This document shows positions 11,869-22,915 of a stretch of DNA of 64,000 nucleotides, piece by piece (within the stretch, counting starts at the first letter, position 1; each line of letters starts with the position of its first letter). Under the pieces are notes generated by a model. That model was not told where the DNA came from, made no database searches, and worked only from the letters and a program-made list of their open reading frames with translations. The DNA comes from Pleodorina starrii (taxonomy: Eukaryota > Chlorophyta > Chlorophyceae > Chlamydomonadales > Volvocaceae): positions 876,001-940,000 of the forward strand of contig BRXU01000021.1 of assembly GCA_030267565.1 (NCBI GenBank). Direction: 5' to 3'. The position numbers and the translations under genes are program-made.

Positions 11869-12135
11869 TCAGCCCCCCCGGGGCACCCCAAGCCCCCCCG
11901 GGGCCCCCCAAGCCCCCCTAAGCCCCCCTGGGCACCCCAGGCCCCCCCGGGGCCCCCCAAGCCCCCCCGGTGCCCCCCAAGCCCCCCCAAGCCCCCCCGA
12001 GGCCCCCCCAAGGCCCCCGGGGCCCCCACAAGCCCCCCCGGGGCCCCATGTAAGCCCCCCGGGACCCCCCCCAAGCCCCCCCGGGGGGCCCCCAAGGCCC
12101 CCTGGGCACCCCAAGCCCCCCCGGGCCCCCCGTGA
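11869..12135. repeat. C/G-run minisatellite
   Basis: Degenerate units of the form CCCCAAGCCCCCCYGGGG repeat across the block. The minus strand is dense in runs of 4-7 G and may form G-quadruplexes. Gly/Pro frames across it are artefacts. Confidence 0.85.
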
Positions 12136-12139
12136 AGTG

Positions 12140-13165
12140 GGAGTGGGAGAACGAGAACAAAGAACCGTATTGGCGTTTGGCGATGGACGGCTTCGCGGGC
12201 TTCCCCATGCACCGTGCGCATTCGGAGGCCTAACGTGGCGAGGTGCCCGTGCGGGGACACCATGTCGCAGGGCGGCCGCATGCATCACTTTTGGGACTGC
12301 AGAGTAGCGCAACATTTGAGGTCGAAACTAGAGGGTGCGACCGGCGGAGCGGCGGTCACATCTCCCGTTGTGAACTATGGCTATCTAGCTGAGCCACCGG
12401 TAGGCATCATAGGCAAGGTTTGGGATATTGTTGTGCTGGCGGCAATAATTGTAGCGCTGGAACGAGGGCGGCAGTTGCTTTACAAGTCCCGGGCAGCCGC
12501 GCCCGATCAAGGTTTTTGCGATCGAGTAGGGGTTAGTATCGAAGCAGCTTTTTGGGAGCGCCTACGCTGTTTTGCGCTCGTTAGAGACGCCCGCGCGAAC
12601 TGGGATGACGTCCCAAGCAAGCACCCACCCTTTCCTCCACACGGACGCGAACGGCCATATCCGTGCCAGGCTGCCACATTAGGCAGTGCCCTAGCATTAA
12701 ACGCCGGTGGGTCCCATGGGACCAACCCTCCCTCAATGATGAGCGGACAAGAGGGAGGGTGCTGGTCTGCAGTCGGCAGGCCCGTGAGGTTCTGAGCTGA
12801 CCCAGAATGCGCCAGCGCAGGACCCTAGTGGTCCCTCATTGTAACTATCGCATCCTACTTCCGACTGCCGCTCGCCCACCCCTGCCAACCCTGATGGAGC
12901 CCGCTTCTTAGCTGTGCGTTGTCGTGCAGACGTGGCGGATGTGTTGGGCCTTGCAAGCTTGCATCCGTGTTTAATAAGACGTGTTTTTGGAGCCATACCC
13001 TGACCGCGCGCACATGAACCTCCTGAATACAGGGCAACTGATATGACTACCTACTTCTCCCTATTCCCGATGCCTTGGCTAGCTAGTGCGTTGGTTACGC
13101 TGGTCCGCTACACACGGCCTGCTTACACCAAAAGCGGGACTGCCGGAGGCCCTTACTTGTAATAA
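12140..13165 (+). mobile_element. L1-type LINE copy 3 (ORF2 C-terminus and 3' tail)
   Basis: Starts with a frame reading EPYWRLAMDGFAGFP, homologous to STWRLAVDGVPL in copies 1 and 2, then shifts frame into CPCGDTMSQGG...MHHFWDC (12240-12300), the Cys/His knuckle found at the end of many RT polyproteins. The frame continues to 12795 (VWDIVVLAAIIVALERGRQL, FWERLRCFALVRDARANW). The 3' tail (12885-13165) is the reverse complement of the tails at 2701 and 7196. 5'-truncated and frameshifted. Confidence 0.72.
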
Positions 13166-13860
13166 TACTGGTATGGATGACCTGCCCTATGGAACAAGGG
13201 GTTAGTTGGTGTCGGCTTCCTTGAAGCCGGAATCCGTACGGGTGGAGTTGAAGGGCTAGGGCGGCGAGGGCGTGAAGTGTGAGAGTGTCAACATTCCTGC
13301 TGAGCTTTCAGCAATCCGCCCCATGTTTAGCATCGCGCGCCGTCTCGGCACTGTGCAACTCTTCCGGCCAGCGCATTGGCTGAAGTTACTTGACAGTAGA
13401 CATGCAGTGTATCATTCACACATCACGCAGGCTGACTTGCCAATAGAAGGACAGTGGAACTGTTTGAGAGGGTCGCGATGATGACGTGCAGTTGCCGACG
13501 AGAGTGCACAGGCTTCGCTACCGAGGTATTCGTCGTAGAGGAGGCTTAACAACTTTAACATTAGGACAGGGAATGTAGAAGTCCCCTAGGTTGCCGACTG
13601 GACTTGTTGGGCGGCCCGCAGATGAATCGTGCGTGCATTGGCGGCTTGGCGTCCAACAACCAGCAGTTGGCCCCTCATGGTTTACTCCTTGCAACCTTTG
13701 TAATAGTAATATGCGTCAAGACGATCGGACCGGCAAGCAGAGCTGCTGTGGTGTGGTCGCGGGAAGAATGTTCGCAATGCAAACATAGTTTTCATGAGAA
13801 ATCATCGTTCGTTACACACAAAGGGTACCTGCAAGCAATGAAAGCCGTCCTTATTCGGTA

Positions 13861-13924
13861 GGTAGGCCGGGTGAGGGCCGGCTACCGCGAAGGTAGGCCG
13901 GGTGAGGGCCGGCTACCGCGAAAG
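13861..13924. repeat. Short tandem duplication in the A repeat
   Basis: Two copies of GGTAGGCCGGGTGAGGGCC plus GGCTACCGCGAA lie side by side in the left A/B repeat; the A2 copy at ~14190 has only one. Confidence 0.8.
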
Positions 13925-14298
13925 CTATCGCTAAGGCCTTAATGCCCACAGCCTCGCAGCAACCACCCTATGTAGCTACAAAACCCGAAAATCACTCCTC
14001 CACGCCTTCGCGGACACCTTAACTGGCACCATGTGCCGTACCAACGCCCTTATGAGGGCACAACTCCTCTGAGTTCACAGAAAACCTTGGTTTTCTAGCG
14101 TTGCACTCAGAAAACCTTCAGTTTTCATGAGAAATCATCGTTCGTTACACACAAAGGGTACCTGCAAGCAATGAAAGCCGTCCTTATTCGGTAGGTAGGC
14201 CGGGTGAGGGCCGGCTACCGCGAAACTTTAATAATCGAGGGAGGCGGGTAAAGCCAACCAACCCCCTGTCGCAGACAGGCCGACTTTCGTACCCCACG

Positions 14299-14625
14299 CC
14301 CTTAAGCGGGCCACGGCCGCAAGCTAGGGCTTGCGCCGACCACGCACACCGAGGCTTGTGCCCCACCGCCCTTAAGAGGGCCACGGCCGCAAGCTAGGGC
14401 TTGTGCCGACCACACACACCGAGGCTTGTGCCCCACCGCCCTTAAGAGGGCTACGGCCGCAAGCTAGGGCTTGCGCCGACCACGCACACCGAGGCTTGTG
14501 CCCCACCGCCCTTAAGAGGGCTACGGCCGCAAGCTAGGGCTTGCACCGACCACGCACACCGAGGCTTGCACCCCACCGCCCTTAAGAGGGCCACGGCCGC
14601 AAGCTAAGGCTTGCACCGACCCAAG
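14299..14625. repeat. 70-bp tandem array inside the PAT-like element
   Basis: Units beginning CCCTTAAGAGGGC start at 14299, 14369, 14439, 14509 and 14579. Each contains CCGCAAGCTAGGGCTTGCG, an inverted repeat. The array lies just downstream of the Gag-like gene. Confidence 0.9.
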
Positions 14626-14639
14626 CCCAATGATGTCCG

Positions 14640-15410
14640 CTACTTCGGCGGGTTCGGGCACTCCTTGGCCCAGTGGCCCATGGCGTTGCACTTGTAACAC
14701 GGCCCCTTGGGAGCCTTCGGCGCCGACGGCCCCGCCGCGGCCGCCACCTGCGCCGGTTGCGCCTTCCCGGGGGGCTTAGCAACCTTCCGGCTCTCAGCTG
14801 CGGCCTTGATGGCCTTCTTCAGCGCCTTCTGCTCTTCCTCCGTGGCCGCGTAGGGCGTTCCCCGCATCTGGCCCACGACATCCCACCCGTGGTGGTGCGC
14901 GATGACCAGCTCTCTGGCCTGCTGCTCGAAGACTTCTTGCGTCTTGCGAACCGCCTCCTCCATCGCCTCCGCGCGCTCCGCCCGGTTAGCCGCGGGAGCA
15001 TCAACGACCGCGCGCCACTTGAGCTGCACGTCTGCGAACACGTCGTGTAAGTGAACCAGACGCTGCCGCTGTCCGATGAGCGACTTGTTCCCTTTGCCCT
15101 CTGAGGCGCCGAAGTCGCAATCGTAGTCCGGCAGGACCATGCGTTGCCTCTTTGGGGCCGGCTCCACTCTCTCCCGCTGTTCAAGCAGCATTCGCTGTGT
15201 CAATAAATGGAGGAGCTGCTGGTGCTCGCGCACCGCATCCATGTACTGCGCGTAAGCCTCGCGTAGCTGCCCGGTCAAATTTTTTCCCGGATCCGTCACA
15301 AGTTGCACCTTTGCAGCTTTGACATTTTTGTGTTCCAAAAGAGCGTTAAGACGCTTCGATGCTTCCTCTCCGAGAGAGCCCAGCTGGTCGGACGCAAGGT
15401 CAATGTCCAT
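14640..15410 (-). CDS. Gag-like protein with CCHC zinc knuckle
   Basis: An intact 256-residue frame starts at a true ATG (15410-15408) and stops TAG at 14640. The N-terminal two thirds is charged and predicted helical (SLGEEASKRLNALLEHKN; QQLLHLLTQRMLLEQRERVE). A Lys/Ala/Pro-rich linker leads to the C-terminal knuckle CYKCNAMGHWAKEC, a perfect CX2CX4HX4C retroviral-type zinc finger that binds nucleic acid in Gag proteins. It is the only gene of the surrounding element and sits on the strand expected from the split-repeat arrangement. Retention of an intact frame suggests a recent insertion. The helical part is not assigned to a family. Confidence 0.75.
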   Translation of the reverse strand: MDIDLASDQLGSLGEEASKRLNALLEHKNVKAAKVQLVTDPGKNLTGQLREAYAQYMDAVREHQQLLHLLTQRMLLEQRERVEPAPKRQRMVLPDYDCDFGASEGKGNKSLIGQRQRLVHLHDVFADVQLKWRAVVDAPAANRAERAEAMEEAVRKTQEVFEQQARELVIAHHHGWDVVGQMRGTPYAATEEEQKALKKAIKAAAESRKVAKPPGKAQPAQVAAAAGPSAPKAPKGPCYKCNAMGHWAKECPNPPK

Positions 15411-15813
15411 TGTTAAAATTTATGGTGAGGGCCGGCTACCGCGAAAGCTATCGCTAAGGCCTTAATGCCCACAGCCTCGCAGCAACCACCCTATGTAGCT
15501 ACAAAACCCGAAAATCACTCCTCCACGCCTTCGCGGACACCTTAACTGGCACCATGTGCCGTACCAACGCCCTTATGAGGGCACAACTCCTCTGAGTTCA
15601 CAGAAAACCTTGGTTTTCTAGCGTTGCACTCAGAAAACCTTCAGTTTGTTTCCGAAACGAAGATTCATTTCACGCCGTCATCGATGTCACTCTGGGAAAG
15701 GATTTTCTCCGTAATGGTATGTCAGAATTCCACTTTAAGGAACGATGGATCTTCTGGAATTAATTATAGGCCGAGAGGTGTTGGTTTGACCTCGGCCTCG
15801 GTCCATGGAGACT

Positions 15814-16056
15814 GCCGGTTCAGAATCGGTGGGGGGAGGCTTCTAGTGAGAAAAGTGAGAGAGCCAATCTTCCCAAATCCTGCCTATCTCACAATTCTAT
15901 TTCTTACCAAATGGAAATTGCGCAGAGCGCTTAATATTAATGAAAAACGCGCGGCATTTCACGATGTGCCGCTAAGGAAAGGCGGGACGAAGCAAAACAC
16001 AAGGGAACACAAAACGATAGATATGGCATACGGGTAGGTGCGCCCAATATGATACA
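15814..16056 (+). repeat. Repeat Y (holds the unoccupied site of the 5.9-kb element)
   Basis: GTGGGGGGAGGCTTCTAG to CCCAATATGATAC is repeated in reverse orientation at 25151-25360 plus 19236-19268. Here the sequence GGCATACGGGTAGGTGCGCC is continuous. In the other copy the 5.9-kb element is inserted at that point. Confidence 0.75.
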
Positions 16057-16345
16057 GTTAGTCTTTGAACCGACATAACAATATGTTACAGCGCACGACA
16101 AATGCCGAAAAAATTCAGAGGTGTCCTCATATGTGTTAGTTGTACCTCGCCCGCATCTCAGCTAACAGTTTGAACATTAGCAGGAATTAGCCCACGGGAA
16201 ACGGGGTTGGGTACTCGCACCCTATTGTGATATAGGTACCCTATTGTGATACACACGCATAGGAACTCCGTACGGAAAGGCGGTTCAGTTGCCGGGAACA
16301 CCCCCCCCTCCTGCATCCTACCCATAGAAATATCATATAGGCATC

Positions 16346-16432
16346 CTGGATGGGTGGGTGGGTGCGTGGGTGGGTGGGTGGGTGGCTGGGTGAGTGGGTG
16401 GCTGGGTGGGTGGCTGGCTGGCTGGCTGGGTG
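16346..16432. repeat. (GGGT)n-type microsatellite
   Basis: Imperfect GGTGGGTGGGTG/GGCTGGGTGGCT tetranucleotide array of ~85 bases. Confidence 0.9.
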
Positions 16433-18245
16433 GCAACAAGTGGAAGGCTAAAACCAAAGGTGAGCCGCCACCAGAGTTCCCCGGAACTCCAGCTTCGAAG
16501 GTTGTTTGCACGACATTGTGGGCCCAACGTCCAGGAGATATGGGGTTTCGATCGGGCAATCCTGATACCAGGTCTCCCTCTATATCTAGCAGCCAAAATG
16601 CCCTTAAGGACAGTAGATATAGATAGGGGCCTCACATACGTTCAGGAGGCCTTCGCCCCTAGCTAGGGTCGGTTTACTTAGGGTTCCCCTTATAGCCCAT
16701 ACAGCCCCCATGAGGACTGTACAGCCCGTAAGGTCGTCCTTAGGGGCACGAAGCCCCCATAGTAAGCAATACTGGTGGTATACAGAGCCATCAGTGTCTG
16801 GTCAAACAACAGGAAATGTCCTTGGCCTACCGTACGCGGAGGTCAGGCCACCAAACCAATTGACCGCCATGAACCGAAGGCTGTGTGCTCTGTCCGGAAC
16901 GACAGAAACGACTGGATATAAATACATGTTAATTTGAAAGAATTATGGTACATAAAACCGTTACAGAATTGTATTTCATTTATTGAGGATGGTCCTGGGC
17001 TTGATGCTGTAATAGAAGTTATGATAAAAGATAATGAAGCTGGAGCATAGTAAGCTTAGTAAGAAAACGGAGGTTAATATTTTGGAGAGGAGGGTTGCAA
17101 AGATTAGAAATTATCGTCGGGTACCGGTCAGCAGGCAGAAAATATTACGATGAGAACCCCGGACCGACGACCCCGGACCGCGGGGATAAAATTATATAAT
17201 TCTATGTGAAAGGATTAGGCCGAAGTCGAGGCAATTAGCCAGGATTAGCCAAAGGCTTGCCATTGACCGGATTAGGAGCCGTGTAGCCGTCAGGAGATCG
17301 ATTAGGACCCCACCAGGACAGGTCACATAAGGATGAAGACCCTGCAAGGACCGGTCACGGCCACGCACAAACGCGCGGTTCATTTGCGCAACGCTGCGCA
17401 TCTGAAAAATAACGCGGCCCTCCGGCAAGCCAAACGACGACAGCCTTCCTTCTTGAATGACGGTGGGAGCGCGCTTTAGCTGCGCGTTGGCGTCGGCGGG
17501 GCCGGCATCAGCGGCGGCCTCAGAAAGAGTGGCTTTTTTAAGAAATTAATTAATTACAGAGGAGCTGGATAACAGCTACATAGTGCGATCGCACGATTTA
17601 AGAGGTCATTAAACGCGGCCGGCAACATGTGCGAGCGAAGCTGTGCCTCAGCCGCAGGTGATTTTCAGCCCATACAAATTTTGATATGTACGTGTTTTGT
17701 TTGCAGAGGGTGAGGTTAGCCAGTGTTTTCGAAAGACCGTACCGCGGGAGCTTGGGAGCCCTTTTCCCCTCAAGCGACACTGGTCTTTCGACACAAGGCC
17801 GCGGTGCTGCTCTTAACTCCATCCGGTGGTGCGACTTTACTTGAGGAGTGTCATAACCACGCGGAAGGGGCGCCTATGTATCGCGGGCAGCAAATGTATG
17901 CCTGCGGACGCCAAATACTCGGCGGTCCAATCCTTGGCCCTGGCCGGCAAAGTTGTTTTTTATAAATGGCTATATGCCGCTGTCGTGGTTCTTGTACCAT
18001 TCGCATTCTCCTCTATTTAGAGGCTCTAAAAGCCCCAGTCGCAGCCCCGGCAGCTTCGGAGCTAATTAAGCTAAATATGACGTCAGACTCGGTTTTCACG
18101 TCCACTAAGGGCGGCTTAACAACGCTGTCGCTGTAGATGGCACATGCTTGGCAATTCCGCGCATGAAAAATTACTGCATGTAAATCGTACAATTGTACGT
18201 CTTGGATAATTATTTGGAGATTTGTGAATGCAGCATGACGACAAA
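16433..18245. other. Gene-free region
   Basis: No supported gene. Around 17210-17310 GGATTAG recurs several times in ~100 bases. GC content drops near 16920-17200. Confidence 0.4.
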
Positions 18246-19216
18246 ACAAGGGGTTGGTGTCGGCTTCCTTGAAGCCGGAAAAAGGGCGGGGCCCCGTTCA
18301 ATCCGTACGGGTTAAGTTGAAGGGCTAGGGCGGCGAGGGCGTGAAGTGTGAGAGTGTCAACATTCCTGCTGATAGACAGCCAGAGCTTTATTCCCGAAAT
18401 GCCTGCGGCTTCAGCAATCCGCCCTATGTTTAGCATCGCGCTCCGTCGTCTCGGCACTGTGCAACTCTTCCCGCGACCGCATTGGCTTAAGTAGCTTGAC
18501 AGTAGACATGGAGTGTATCATTCACATATCACGCAGGCTGACTTGCCAATAGAAGGACAGCTGAACTGTTTGCGAGGGTCGCGACGACGTACCGGTACGT
18601 GCAGTTGCCGACGAGAGTGCACAGGCTTCGCTACCGAGGTATCCGCCGTATCGTAGAGCAGGCTTGACAACTTTAAGATTAGGACAGGCAGGGACTGTAG
18701 AAGTCCCCTCGGTTGCCGACTGCATCGTGCATGCAATTTGCGGCTTGGCGTCCAACAACCAGCAGTTTGCCCCTCATGGTTTGCTCCTCGCAACCTTTGA
18801 AATAGAAATGTCAAGTCGGTCGGACCGGCAAGTAGAGCTGCTGTGGTGTGGTCGCGGGGCGAATGTTCGCAATGCAAATATAGTTTGTTGCCGAAACGAA
18901 GATTCATTTCACGCCGTCATGTCAGAATTCCACTTTAAGGAAGAATGAATCTCCCGGAATTAATTATAGGCCGAGAGGCGTTGGTTTGACCTCGGCCTCG
19001 GTCCATGGAGACTGCCAAACTGGTTCTTACTCGTGCGACGTTGGGTTCCTATGATAAAAATACCATGCAATAAAGAATGTAATCTTTTACTTCTACAATG
19101 TTTCCGCTGGCTGAGATTCTGCACTTTGGTTAGGACTCCGCAGTTCACAGTCACGGACATGGGCAATCCTACAGGGCGGGGCCCCCCTGGGCGCTTCGCG
19201 CTGGGGCCCCACCCAA
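18246..19216 (+). mobile_element. X-family element, copy B
   Basis: Starts ACAAGGGGTTGGTGTCGG, with the hairpin GGCTTCCTTGAAGCC and then AAAAAGGGCGGGGCCCC. It ends in the palindrome GGGCGGGGCCCC (19174-19185), GCGC-TTC-GCGC, GGGGCCCCACCC (19203-19214), preceded by CACGGACATGGGCAATCCTAC. A short heptamer tract (TGAACTG on the other strand, ~1.5 units) lies at ~19142-19152. No protein-coding capacity was recognised. Confidence 0.75.
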
Positions 19217-21020
19217 TAAATTCTTGTATCATAATACGGGGTGTATCATATTGGGCGCACCTACCCGTACATGACGACATTCTAAAAACTCTTCCTGTGC
19301 AAATGGAGAATGCGCGCTCCACTCCTGGGGACAATCCGTACCTTTCGGCAAGCATACGCAAGCATACGCAAGTATACCTCAGTCGCGAGCACAGTGACGC
19401 AGGGGATGATCTGAAGTGCGAACGGTGGTAATAAAGCTATGCTTAATGAACTGAGTCGCTTGCGTTCCGAAACAGTTGCGCCCGATACGGCCAGATACAG
19501 TACGGTCTTGCCCGACCGCTGGCAAGGTGCGAGGCGGAGTTAGGCGATTGGGTGGCGCGAGGTGCCGCTGGTCCTCGGCCCGTATCTCTTTGCCCACCGT
19601 AACCCCCTCGCCGCCGGCCACCGCCCGCTGCCATGTAAGGGGTGCTGCCCCTGGGTGTGGCGAGCGGCTGCCTGGCTCGGATATCCGGGCGGCACCGGGC
19701 ACACCCGCCCGCTCCACCCGAGCATGACACGGTTTACCAGCATGGGCTGGCGGTCGTCAACCAGGTGCTCCTGGGGGCTCTGTCGGGAAAGACCGTGGAT
19801 CGACAGTTACGTCGGGACGCCTGTGGGTTCGGTCGCCCAGGCGGTGGGACCGGCGGTGGGGGGGGTTTCTCAACCCCCCCCCCACGCGGGATGCAGCCTA
19901 GCCGGCCCCCCTCGCAATCAACCGACGCACGCGCCCGACCCGACGCCGTCGCGCCTGCCAGAGGGCCTCCGGCTTCCCGCGGGGGGACGTCTTAAAGCGC
20001 CCTCCCGCGGTCCTTCCGCCACGGGGACCGCGAGACAAGGCACCCCCCCTTTTGGGTTCCTGGGTGGGTGGGCGGGAAAACAGACGAGAGCTGCTGCCCG
20101 GGCTCCGGTCAACCACGCGGGATGAGCGCCGGCGGGGAGGTGTAAACGAACCGAGCTAACAAAAAAAAAGTACTCAAACTACAAGTCAGGCGAGAGCAAG
20201 ACAACCGGGGGCAAATCACCCGGCACCCCCCCCCCGATAGCGGCGAATGGCCATCGTACACGTAAGGCCCTCCGCCATCCCACTTTCCGCGCCCCAAAAC
20301 TAATTTTGAGCCGTTGGAAGTCTCAAAATTATGCTTTGGTGCCGCAAAACTGCCGATGGCGGCAATAAGAAACGTCGCGCGCCCCGCGCGCCTTTACAGC
20401 TTACTACACACCGACAGAGCCGCCTCCCCCTACCAACGGGGCCCCCGACAACCAAACCGGGCCCGGCGCACCCCGAGTGCCCCGTCGGCGCGGGTGCCCC
20501 CCCCGGGGCCACCAAAGGTCCGCCCACAACTGACCGTCCGTGTCTCACACCTGCTCTGAGAAGACGTAACCTCCCCCTCGGGAGAAACAAGCTCTCTAAA
20601 CTGCGCCGACTGAGCTCTACCAACGGCGGGCAGCGAAGCCTGCCCAGCTCGGCCCCCCCCTGCAACTACTCGCTAATTACTAACCTCCGACCGGCTGAGT
20701 GACTACCGAACTACCAGCGGCTGCGACAAAGCACAAGGGCTGGGGTCCGAAAACGAAGAAAACGCTACCGCCGCGGCCACCCAAAAGGGGAGAAACGGGT
20801 TGTGGGGGTTGAGAAACCCCCCCCACGCGGGATGCAGCCTAGCCGGCCCCCCTCGCAATCAACCGACGCACGCGCCCGACCCGACGCCGTCGCGCCTGCC
20901 AGAGGGCCTCCGGCTTCCCGCGGGGGGACGTCTTAAAGCGCCCTCCCGCGGTCCTTCCGCCACGGGGACCGCGAGACAAGGCACCCCCCCCCCAACCCAG
21001 TCCCCAGCTCTGTCGGAACA

Positions 21021-22223
21021 CTACATTGCCTCGACCACCCGGAAACGCGCCTTCACTGCGGACTGCAAGTAACTGTACACAGCACTGGACCGCCAGCGAC
21101 CGTGCTGCTGGATATCCTCAACACTAACCCCTGCATTGGCGGCCGCCGTGGCGCCTCCTTTCCGTAGGCTGTGGGACGAGAAGCTCTGGAGGTCAACCTC
21201 CAACCCTGGAACAGCCCCCTGCAGGTCCACCAGCCGCTGCCGCAGGCGCCGGGTGAAGTCCGCCTTGCCCAGGCCCCTCCCCCACCTCGACGGGCCCTCC
21301 AGCCGTGCGAACAAGGGCGCCTCGGGCGTCGCTCCCCGGTTGCGCGCCACCCCCAAGTGCCTGAGCACGACGCGGGCGACTGGCACTCCACTGCCCGAGA
21401 AGGGAGCCAGGAAAACGCGCGCGCCGTGTCCCTGCTGATCCGTTTTGCTGCGGGGCAGGAACAGCTCAATTCCCCCGCCCGGAACCTCCCCTACGTGTCC
21501 CACCCTCAAGCCCATCAGTTCGCTTCGACGCAGCATCCCAAAGAAACCCACCACCAACCAGCAGGCATCCAGAGCACAGACGTCAGCCTCTGCCGGGGAC
21601 GCGGCGGCCCGACTCGCGAGGAAACCGACCAGCGTGCGCAGCGCAGGGAGGGGAAGCGCTGCCTTGGCCGACGGACCGGGAGCCCGCGTGGGCTGCGACA
21701 CAGGCCGCGCGCGTAGTGCCCCTGACAAGGCCGCGCGGACCTCCGGATCTTGCCGGATAGAAGCTGACGGAGGTACCCCGCGGGAGTGCTGCCAGTCCAC
21801 CAGCGCGCTTAGCGTGCCCTCTATCGTCGACCGGGCGTACCGGTCCGCCGCGTACGCGAGGAACAAACACACCTGCTCTCTGTTCAAATCCGCGCCGGGT
21901 GCGGAGGGTAACATCACCTCGGCGGGCACCCCCAAGATTTGCGTGCCAAAGTTGACGAATCGCTGCCGGCCCGCGTCGTAAGTCCCTCCCGAGCCCGCTG
22001 ACACCACACTCGCCCGCATGTTCACCAGTCGGGCGGCCAACGCCAGCGCCGTGGGAGCCGGCTGGTCCGGCATGAGCCCGCTCGAGCGAAGGACACAACG
22101 CTGGCAGCGAAACAGACCGCCAGGGTAGGCGCTCTGCCTCAGCCCCAAACAGCGGTGGTGCGCGCGTCCGTCACACGCCACACAGCGCAGGTCGCCATGG
22201 CTCGCACGGCCCAGGCAGCTCAC
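21021..22223 (-). CDS. Tyrosine recombinase (DIRS/PAT-type) with N-terminal PHD-like finger
   Basis: A 400-residue open frame carries the complete catalytic set of tyrosine recombinases: Arg in GMLRRSEL (~232), Lys in RSKTDQQG (260), HSLRKGG (His351, Arg354), HGRW (His374) and the likely nucleophile in AVYSYL (Tyr383). The enzyme would integrate the circular cDNA of the element. Upstream, in the same frame, cysteine pairs and a His (RCVSC, RCVAC, HHRC, FRCQRC) fit a C4HC3 PHD-type finger that starts before residue 1 of the quoted frame. I find no ATG in frame until LMPDQPAP (~51), so the finger may be translated by frameshift or re-initiation from the preceding RNase H frame, which ends at 22253. 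Confidence 0.85.
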   Translation of the reverse strand: MSCLGRASHGDLRCVACDGRAHHRCLGLRQSAYPGGLFRCQRCVLRSSGLMPDQPAPTALALAARLVNMRASVVSAGSGGTYDAGRQRFVNFGTQILGVPAEVMLPSAPGADLNREQVCLFLAYAADRYARSTIEGTLSALVDWQHSRGVPPSASIRQDPEVRAALSGALRARPVSQPTRAPGPSAKAALPLPALRTLVGFLASRAAASPAEADVCALDACWLVVGFFGMLRRSELMGLRVGHVGEVPGGGIELFLPRSKTDQQGHGARVFLAPFSGSGVPVARVVLRHLGVARNRGATPEAPLFARLEGPSRWGRGLGKADFTRRLRQRLVDLQGAVPGLEVDLQSFSSHSLRKGGATAAANAGVSVEDIQQHGRWRSSAVYSYLQSAVKARFRVVEAM

Positions 22224-22252
22224 ACATCGTGGCGGGTCGACACCTGGGCGGC

Positions 22253-22915
22253 TCAGGGCAGGCGGAGCACAAGGAAGTCGTAAGGGGCGGGATCAGCCTC
22301 GGCGCCCCAGGGCCACAAGCAGACGCGGCTGCCCCGCGGCAGTGTGCCCTCAACCCGAAAGAGGCGGCGACGGACAAACCAATCAAACCACGGCCTTTCC
22401 GGCCAGTGTGGCACTACTACGGTGGCTCGCGTGCCCCGATCTAGGTCCCACGCCTTCCTGATCGTGCCCAGCACCTCTCCCACGAGCGCCTTCGGAGGGA
22501 AAGCCCACAGGACGTGCCCCGCCAGCGCACGTTCCTGCCCCACAACCGAACTTCCCGGACTGAAAAATGTGCCGCAGCCTCCTTGGCGGTTGAACCCGGC
22601 GTTATCGCAGCAACAATCAACAGACGGCTTGAACGGACCCGACCCACACAAACCCTCGAACACGCTGGGCTTCAGCCGCAACTGCTGGTCATCTGCTTCC
22701 GCCAGGCGTCGGCTGAGGCTGTCTGCGCGTACGTTGTCCGAACCGCTGATGTGCTCTGCCCGCAGCTCAAAGCCGTGCCGCACGGCGAGCTCCGCGATCT
22801 GCCTGCTGATGGCGCGGCTGTCGGGCAGGCGCGATGCGCCCCGGTTGATGGCTGCGACCGCCTGGGTGTCCCGGTCCCACCGCCGCCGCCGGGTCAGGGC
22901 AGGTCCCATGGGGCC
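22253..22915 (-). pseudogene. RNase H end of a DIRS-type pol gene, 5'-truncated
   Basis: The frame contains HISGSDNVRADSLSRRL, the usual 'N-x-x-A-D-x-L-S-R' end of retroelement RNase H, then VGQERALAGHVLWAFPPKAL and VVVPHWPERPWFDWF, which match the conserved post-RNase H region of DIRS-like elements. It ends with a TGA at 22253. Homology begins abruptly near 22915, so reverse transcriptase motifs are missing. Confidence 0.72.

Larger units (their letters stand above)
13788..15647 (-). mobile_element. Non-autonomous PAT-like (tyrosine-recombinase type) retroelement with split direct repeats
   Basis: Read on the minus strand the order is B2 (15643-15424), internal region (15423-14225), A2 (14224-14121), B1 (14120-~13901), A1 (~13900-13788). 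So one ~333-bp repeat (A+B) is intact at one end and split around the internal region, as in PAT/Kangaroo/TOC1 elements. Both outer ends carry GTTT (13788-13791, 15644-15647), the B1/A2 junction also reads CTTCA-GTTT-TCATG, and the unoccupied X copies read CATA-GTTT-GTTGCC. This is what recombination over a shared GTTT core would leave. Only a Gag-like gene is present; reverse transcriptase, RNase H and recombinase are absent, so it must be mobilised in trans. Confidence 0.75.
13194..15813 (+). mobile_element. X-family element, copy A (split by a later insertion)
   Basis: Begins ACAAGGGGTTAGTTGGTGTC with the hairpin GGCTTCCTTGAAGCC and matches copies B (18246), D (28624, minus) and E (61253, minus) up to GCAATGCAAACATAGTTT at 13791. 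The match resumes at GTTTCCGAAACGAAGATTC (15647) and runs to GAGACTGCC near 15813. The gap 13788-15643 is an inserted retroelement. Copy A lacks ~22 bases including the 5' GGGCGGGGCCCC motif and lacks the 3' palindrome. No convincing protein is encoded. Confidence 0.75.
19876..22915 (-). mobile_element. 5'-truncated DIRS/PAT-type retroelement with split repeats (B1-A2-B2)
   Basis: Read on the minus strand: the RNase H end of the pol gene (from ~22915), tyrosine recombinase (22223-21021), repeat B1 (20989-20816), A2 (20815-20050), and repeat B2 (20049-19876). B1 and B2 are ~174-bp near-identical direct repeats containing GCGGGATGCAGCCTAGCCGG. This is the 3' half of the PAT arrangement A1-genes-B1-A2-B2, with A1, gag and most of the reverse transcriptase lost. 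Confidence 0.65.

Noticed and set aside
11757..12281. Gly-rich protein on the minus strand
   Set aside because: Translation of the C/G-run minisatellite; no start context or domain.
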